DNA of 64,000 nt from Odontocerum albicorne. Its lineage: Eukaryota; Arthropoda; Insecta; Trichoptera; Odontoceridae. Position numbers and translations under genes: made by a program. Positions 57,946-64,000 of the stretch are shown one piece after another. The stretch's first letter is position 1. Each line of letters starts with the position of its first letter. A model generated the notes under the pieces. That model made no database searches. It was not told the origin of the DNA and saw only the letters and a program-made list of their open reading frames with translations. The stretch covers positions 24,957,763 to 25,021,762 of the forward strand of contig OX463844.1 of the NCBI GenBank assembly GCA_949825065.1, in the 5' to 3' direction.

Positions 57946-58519
57946 AATATTTATCTATAAAAAATTTAGTTTGACTGCTGAACATTAGATATTTGTTTAA
58001 ATTATTACACGGAGAACATGTACTGAAGATGATCTAGTATTTTTTAATAATTAATCTATTCTTTACAGATTTCATCATATAAATAAGAAAAAATCCAATA
58101 AAAACCCAATATTCATGAATGATAAGTCTCACATTATCTCGATTGATTGAAAACGTATGAAACTTGGTAAGCACTAGTCACTAGTCACGGAATTATAAGA
58201 TATTGTCCAATTATAAACTTAACATATACGACAATCGGTCTAATAAATCTCAGTTTACTTATCACGCAATGTGAATGCATTATTAATAACCACTTCCGCT
58301 TACAGGTTCCTCACATGCACCGAATTATATGATTTGAATATTAGCTTAATTAAAATAAAGAAAATTTTATATTTTATTTGACAGTTCATTAATTTCTTCT
58401 CCGTGTCATATCACCATTTACGCCGTGTGCTTTCAGTGAGGATAAATGACATTTCTCGTTTTTATTCAGCAGATCTAGAATATAACATGTCATCCAAATA
58501 TTACTTATTTAAAAATGCT
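57946..58519. other. Unannotated stretch
   Basis: 58376-58500 may be a fourth, very diverged unit of the tandem repeat that follows. The rest is A/T-rich. Confidence 0.45.
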
Positions 58520-58995
58520 GTATTACTCTCATGGAGCATTATTAGCCTTCCGTACGACATCCCGTCAGACTCTCCCGTGTATGTCTCAACATGTTGGTTC
58601 TATTATTGTGTTGTCTATTCTCAGCTTTGTCTTTCCAATCAGACACTTTTTCACACTCTTTACTTTCGATGTCCGTATAACGGACTTATAGAGCATTAGC
58701 TTCCCTGACGATTTCCCGCTGGACTCCCCCTACAAGCCACAACTGACTGACTTGACTAATATGTGGTATATCGTCAGTTGTCTTTCTTAAGAGAGACGTT
58801 TTCTTACTTTTTACTTCTGATTACCATCTAACTCTTGTAGAGTTTTAGCTTTCTGTGCGACTTCCAGTTATACTGTTTGATCTCTTTATCCTTCTAGTTT
58901 AACTCTTCTAAGGTCCTGGGAGATATTATCCTTAAGCCGTTTTGGTTTATCCAGTGACATTTTCTCACACTGTTTTTTCTCAAATATAACTAAAT
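58520..58995. repeat. Decayed ~158-bp tandem repeat, 3 units
   Basis: gagcattattagccttccgt at 58534, gagcattagcttccctgac at 58691 and gagttttagctttctgtgc at 58850 are 157 and 159 bp apart. Each is followed by a (g)acttcccg..gactc block and later by ttttcacac/ttactt, then ..tataac or ..atctaac. Confidence 0.72.
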
Positions 58996-61900
58996 TATTG
59001 ACCAGATAAATATATTATGTATAAAATTGTGAAGGCTTTGTTGAATTATGAGTGGGAGATTACAGTTTTATATATTTTTCCATAACTGCTTTCTGTTCGT
59101 GCTCTAGTCAAAATGCTTTCAAAATAGGTGATTCTTTTATTTATCAAACATTTTGAAGTTTTTTCCTGAAAAAAAAAATTGGCAAAGTCGAATAGCATTG
59201 AAAATAAATAATTATAATGAAATGTTCATATTTTGTATTTTCATTTAATTTTCAAAGTCAGAAACGCAATAATGTAGTGCTTGACCCTTTTAGGTGATTT
59301 TGATCATTGAAAGTAGTTAATGTTATATCACATAAGTTTTTAGTAAGCTTTCACACGTTATTGGTATGATTTGATATAAATCTTTTGAATAAGAAAACGC
59401 TTTTTTGTACCTGAGTGTTGAAAACTTCCAATGACTTAACATATATTACAATAATGTATCATGTTAGATTACATCGTATTTTATTCATAATGTTGGTTCA
59501 CATTTAATTTTTGAGGCACTTTGCGGCAATATGATTTTGAATCTTTTTAATGTTTCTTCGCGTGTTGCTTACCGATTTTCATCGTATTCAGTTTTTAATA
59601 TTTCTCAATAGAATTTAGAGAGCATATTTTCTCTTTCAGTAATGATTTCTTTTAAAAGTAAAAAGTTGGTATTAGAGAATGTCATCAAGTGCTGTAATTT
59701 TTAAACAATAGTACTTTTATTCATTGAGAAACAATTTAAGTTTTTTCGTGGGAAAGCGTGGATGTCAATGTTACAGTCAAATGATTTTCATGATAAACTC
59801 ACAATGAATAGATCACGGAATGATAGAGTTGTAATGTTTTTAAAGGAACAATACATTGTTGAAATTAACACTGATTTTTTTATATTGATATGTGAGTATA
59901 ATGAGTCACATTTAAAGGTTATTCAATTTTAATACAGTACATGACGAGGTCGTGCGTTAATGGAGTAATCTGATGAACATGTTGACGGGCAGCAATCCTA
60001 TTGACAACACTGACAAAGGGACATTCTAGAAAACTAATTGGAAAATCGACTCAATGGGACAGTGATAAATTGTTAGCTTTATAGTGAACAAGTCATGAAA
60101 AATATCGAAAACTTATTTTTATGGACCACTCGATAACTTTTTAGTTTTTACTTTTTAGCATTATTAAATTATGTTTCTTGGGAGTAATGTGTTATTCGCT
60201 ATAGAGAAAAAATCCTACTCTAGAAAAGTTTTTCTTTTTTACAGATCCACAGAAATCATTCATTTGAAAATATTCGATTACTAACGATTCACTTTTTAAG
60301 CAATTTTTTTTTATTTTGATACAGTGTATAGTGTGTTATATTATTTAATACGAATCTGCAGGCCCTTTTTCTTTCCTCCAAAACGTAATACGGAATATTT
60401 AAGAATTGTCACACTCAATCGTTATTGATTTTTATACGATTTTTTTAATATATTTTATCATTATCAACCTCGAATTTTCTCATTTATTTGGAGTCTGCAT
60501 GACGAGTCGCCTCTGTCTCTTCCCATCGTGATCAGCGAAAGCCATCTCCGGAATCAGGTTCAGGTCACTCATTCTTGGTTGATGCTATCCTTTCATTACT
60601 TTTTTGGACAACCTCTTACTCTATTTCTAGTGACTTTCATTTCCAGTGTCGAACGGCGAATATATTGTTGCTGTTATTGTTATTTCAAATTGGACACTAA
60701 GCCCAAAAAAGTCTTTCATCCCATAGCTATTATAAAACTACTGCGCAATAGTTATAGCTGTTGAGTTTTTTTTAATTTAAATACCAAACTCGCTAACTTA
60801 AGTTTTTGTGTCGATTTATTTGAATATATCTAGCTCATATCGTTGACATTGGCCATTCAATAATTTCCGTGTCCAGAACATCAATGGTTAACTATATCAC
60901 GTGTTAGTAGGAGACAACAGAAATCGTTCTATCACAAGCGCATACAATGTTATTTTTGTTCAAGAAACCCCATCTCTTCGTATTCACCTTGCATCCAGTC
61001 ATCCCTTATCGGACACTTAGGTCACCGGTAAAATTTAGAAGTATGAAATATTATAAATGTTTTCTTTGAATAATTTACCACATCCTGCCATGTATTTATA
61101 AATGTACCTGATGCTAAAGTTAATAAACCCTTCATTACGTTTGAAAGTTAATGAAATCTTCATTAAAAATATATTTACATTCCATGATATAAAAAATATA
61201 AGGCTGAATATTCTGCAGATATACATAATGGCAATTGCAGCCACCTGACAGCTGGTCACGGATCATGGGCTGAACAGAGAACATGCTGATGGTTGGCAGT
61301 AAGTAGTAAATAGTGATTCATGGATATCGACTGGCACGACTAGACGCCGCCTTCCATTGCATGCATTAACAACTCCTGTCGTGACAACATGTTGTAGTGA
61401 CAGTGAACTTACAGTATCAATCCTCCGACAGAAACCAATTTACTGTAATATTGACGTGTAAGCTAACATTACAACATTACATAAAGATAATTTCTGCTTA
61501 TACGACATGATCTTCAATCGATCGTCTGTTTTCTTTTTCTGGGGGAGTTGAATATATATTTTCAATTTATTATAATAGTCGAGTGAAAGTTTGTTAAGCT
61601 ATAATTTTTTCTTAAGTCTCTAAAATATCAGAAATATCAAAAGAAATTAAAAGTTCGTAAAAATATGAGATAATGTATAATTTATCAAAGATTTCGGCTT
61701 TAACTTTGTTGAACTCCGTGTTAGAATATTTAACAATAAGTTATTTTGTTATTCCACAAATTACATTAATCCCCGCTACACGTGCTTCTGCCTCCTATCC
61801 TAAAGCTCTCTTCAGGCGGAATGGTCCCGGCTTGTTACGAGAACAGTGCTTAGGTCAGATTTGTGTCATGTTACTATAGAACACCCACATTGGAAGTGTA

Positions 61901-62484
61901 TATAATCTATGGGTTCAAAGAAAAACATGTTTAAGAGTGAAATCTTTGGCATTCTTGGGCTATTTTTATTTGCTTAAGACTTTCTAAAAATTTTTTAATA
62001 TTTATAGGTGTATGTAAAACTTTAACTTCACTCTTTTTGAAATTATGATTTATCTCTGTAATATGGTTTGCGAATTTTGAAAAATGGTTATTACATAGAC
62101 ACTGCTTATCTTTTTGCATTCTAGTGCCCGTGTTTCTTTGTCATTCCAATATGTGTACTTTCACAAGGACATTATATTTACATACGTTCTTCTTATTAAG
62201 TTAATGTTCCTTGTCTTTTAATTTTTTTACCCATACTATTGTTGGTGTTATATGACGTCTTATCTTCAAATTAATTTATTGTTAAACATTCTCGAATGTA
62301 TAATTCATTATAATATACCATTATGAACCCTACTATATTAGTATTGTTAAGTTACTGTGGTAATTTTTTTTCTATCCACAATACAACATTTATAATTTTT
62401 ATCGTTTTAATGAATAGGGGGACCAAAGATTACACGTGCATAATAATGCAAAAACTCGATATTTTGTTGATATAGAGAACCAAT
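58996..62484. other. Long unannotated stretch
   Basis: This is the largest region without recognisable elements. Patches of mixed composition lie at 59940-60060, 61230-61400 and 61770-61860 (for example aggcggaatggtcccggcttg). None has a coding pattern that I can name. Confidence 0.5.
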
Positions 62485-62555
62485 CAGCGACTTTGGTCTA
62501 CTGGTTAGCATTCGCGTTAAGCAAGCAAACGAGGTTCGATTCCTGGTAGATTCAC
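62485..62555 (+). pseudogene. tRNA-like sequence (tRNA pseudogene or head of another SINE)
   Basis: A box tggtctactgg and B box ggttcgattcc are both perfect matches to the pol III internal promoter, about 30 bp apart, as in Glu- or Val-type tRNAs. The T stem has one mismatch and the acceptor ends do not pair, so it is not a functional tRNA. It is followed by gactggttttac, which resembles the SINE body motif. Confidence 0.5.
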
Positions 62556-63665
62556 TACCTGACTGGTTTTACTATTAAACCATTTTACAACAAAATTTAT
62601 GTTTTTCTATAGCTTATATGCTACTTATCATTAATTCAAATAGTGCTACTACGTAACACAAAAAATAAACTGCCTAACGAAAGGCTACAGTAGATTTAAC
62701 CTGTCGATCATCTTGGAAGTTCAATATTCTTGTCAACGGAACTTTGGATTTAATTTGCCAAGAAGATATGCTTGCTGAAGTTCAACAGTATGCACATAAT
62801 TAATCAATACATACACATCCACAGAATGAGTGACAATCATACACGACCAAGGTGTATACTCTACTGAATAGAGAACCATTTCACAAAGCAAGGCCTATGA
62901 TAGAGTGGTCTCATTTCTCATTATAAAATTCACATTTTTGTCCTAAATACTAAATCAATCACATCCTGCATTCACAGAATAGCACATATTTCAATTCTAA
63001 GCAATTACATATAAAATTCATACCGCATCATTAATATTAATCATCAACCACATCAAAATTATGACCCAACAATTCCTAATCGTACGCTCTACATTTGCAT
63101 CAGTCCCACTCCCGTGCCAATATGGAGACTTCCAAAAGCCTCTTTTGCTGCTCCCTGTTAAAGAGCCACATTCTTATGTATTGTTTTAAATTTGAATACG
63201 CGACGTTGTAAAAATCATCACCCCTCCCTCAGGAATATGTAGTAAATTCTTGACGCAAGTAGCTGCAACATATAAATGTATCTGATATTCATGCAGTGCC
63301 CCTGACTTGTATGCTACTACGGTTAAAATATTAAAGTTACATAACTTCATCAAAGTCCACGATAATACTGCGCGCTCCCGAGGGAAATTAACCAAAGCAA
63401 TGAACTACAGTCAGACAGCTTGCGGCTCACCTTCGAGGACAAACAATAAAAGAACGTACAGCATCTTCCCGGAACATGGACATTTTCATAGTTTTTTTGG
63501 TATTTTATCTCTGGTCAGATAAAAATCACTTACTAAATGAAATGTTCTGGATTGCTCAAGCATTGTGCTTAATTTTTATTATATTTAAAAATCTTCAGCA
63601 TCTAATTAAGTCAGGTTATTGAACAATAAAAGACACGTCGGTTTCCTATGCATTTTTCGAAACTT
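62556..63665. other. Unannotated stretch
   Basis: Nothing recognised. The 63186-63522 open frames on the two strands have no motif. Confidence 0.55.
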
Positions 63666-63880
63666 ATTGTATTATAATTTCGTTGCATACAGTACAACCT
63701 GGTATGCATATTGTTATGTGAAAATCTCTTCTAACCAACCAGAAAATATGAAAGAGGCCTTAAGTGAAAACTAGATTGGAATATTTTATGAAAAAAAAAA
63801 TATGGGTTACTATATAATGGAAATTCAACACGCAACCACTGGATTGAAAGACACGTGTTTTCCCAATTAGGTCACAAGTT
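63666..63880 (-). mobile_element. tRNA-derived SINE, type A, full-length
   Basis: On the minus strand: gacctaattgggaaaacacg, gtggttgcgtgttgaatttc, tccaatctagttttcactta, aggcctctttcatattttct, ggttggttagaagagatttt, cataccaggttgtactgtat and gcaacgaaattataatacaa. Confidence 0.9.
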
Positions 63881-63972
63881 TTTTTCGGCATTTTTTTTCT
63901 TATCATGGTGATAAGATATAAATGTATGCTCATTGACCCATAAGATTAGTAAAAATCCTTTATAAGTTAAAA

Positions 63973-64000
63973 ATGGGATTGCAGTCTGGTTTTCACTTAG
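63973..64000 (+). mobile_element. SINE type A body, cut by the window end
   Basis: It contains ggattgcagtctggttttca followed by cttag, the type A body motif. No head was seen upstream. Confidence 0.6.

Noticed and set aside
57683..57985. 100-codon minus-strand frame
   Set aside because: Antisense of the RTE LINE fragment on the plus strand.
62485..62555. Intact tRNA gene
   Set aside because: Acceptor stem does not pair and the T stem has a mismatch; kept only as tRNA-like.

Overview
This is about 64 kb of A+T-rich animal DNA, roughly 70 % A+T by eye. I could not recognise a single intact host gene, exon series, rRNA or functional tRNA in it. What can be recognised is repeat-derived: fragments of several non-LTR retrotransposons (LINEs), a Penelope-like element (PLE) remnant with a GIY-YIG domain, two internally deleted Tc1/mariner elements, about 30 tRNA-derived SINE copies of two types, and many tandem repeats. 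This mix, and the RTE-type LINE ends (a GHVERM-type motif, then a short 3' end containing tctgcctac), suggest an arthropod and most likely an insect. I would not go further than that.

Layout. 1-5 kb: a SINE, a complex tandem repeat, a LINE C-terminus (1486-1827) whose (AATA)n tail has grown into a tetranucleotide microsatellite, then a PLE end on the minus strand (4690-5377). 8-24 kb: PLE-derived inverted elements at 8.2 and 23.9 kb, the second overlapping an exact 376-bp tandem duplication; 16-bp and 21-bp minisatellites; four RTE-type LINE tails; a different LINE tail ending in (GAA)n at 20.6 kb; and many SINEs. 25-30 kb: a pair of an unnamed ~115-bp repeat and a 200-N assembly gap lying in a 55-bp tandem repeat. 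29.9-30.6 kb: a deleted mariner with clear terminal inverted repeats; a shorter copy lies at 40.3-40.5 kb. 33-46 kb: SINEs of both types and a second DDxD transposon at 43.46-44.0 kb. 46.8-49.1 kb: a run of RTE LINE fragments. 50.6-51.65 kb: a 67-bp satellite in 15 copies. 53.5-58 kb: more LINE fragments, including the longest RTE remnant (57.33-57.95 kb). 58.5-59 kb: a decayed ~158-bp tandem repeat. 59-64 kb: almost featureless apart from a tRNA-like sequence and SINEs at the end.

No genes work together here. The notable signals are: (1) an 8-mer, TACGAGTA/TACTCGTA, present 26 times by my count, with one site where two mariner copies differ by exactly 6 bp so that TA has become TA-CGAG-TA, like an insertion or excision scar; (2) type-I hammerhead ribozyme sequences in the PLE ends, each missing one of the two catalytic guanines; (3) a repeated PLE-derived inverted structure; (4) two SINE types sharing a tRNA-like head but carrying different tails; and (5) an unnamed four-copy interspersed repeat.
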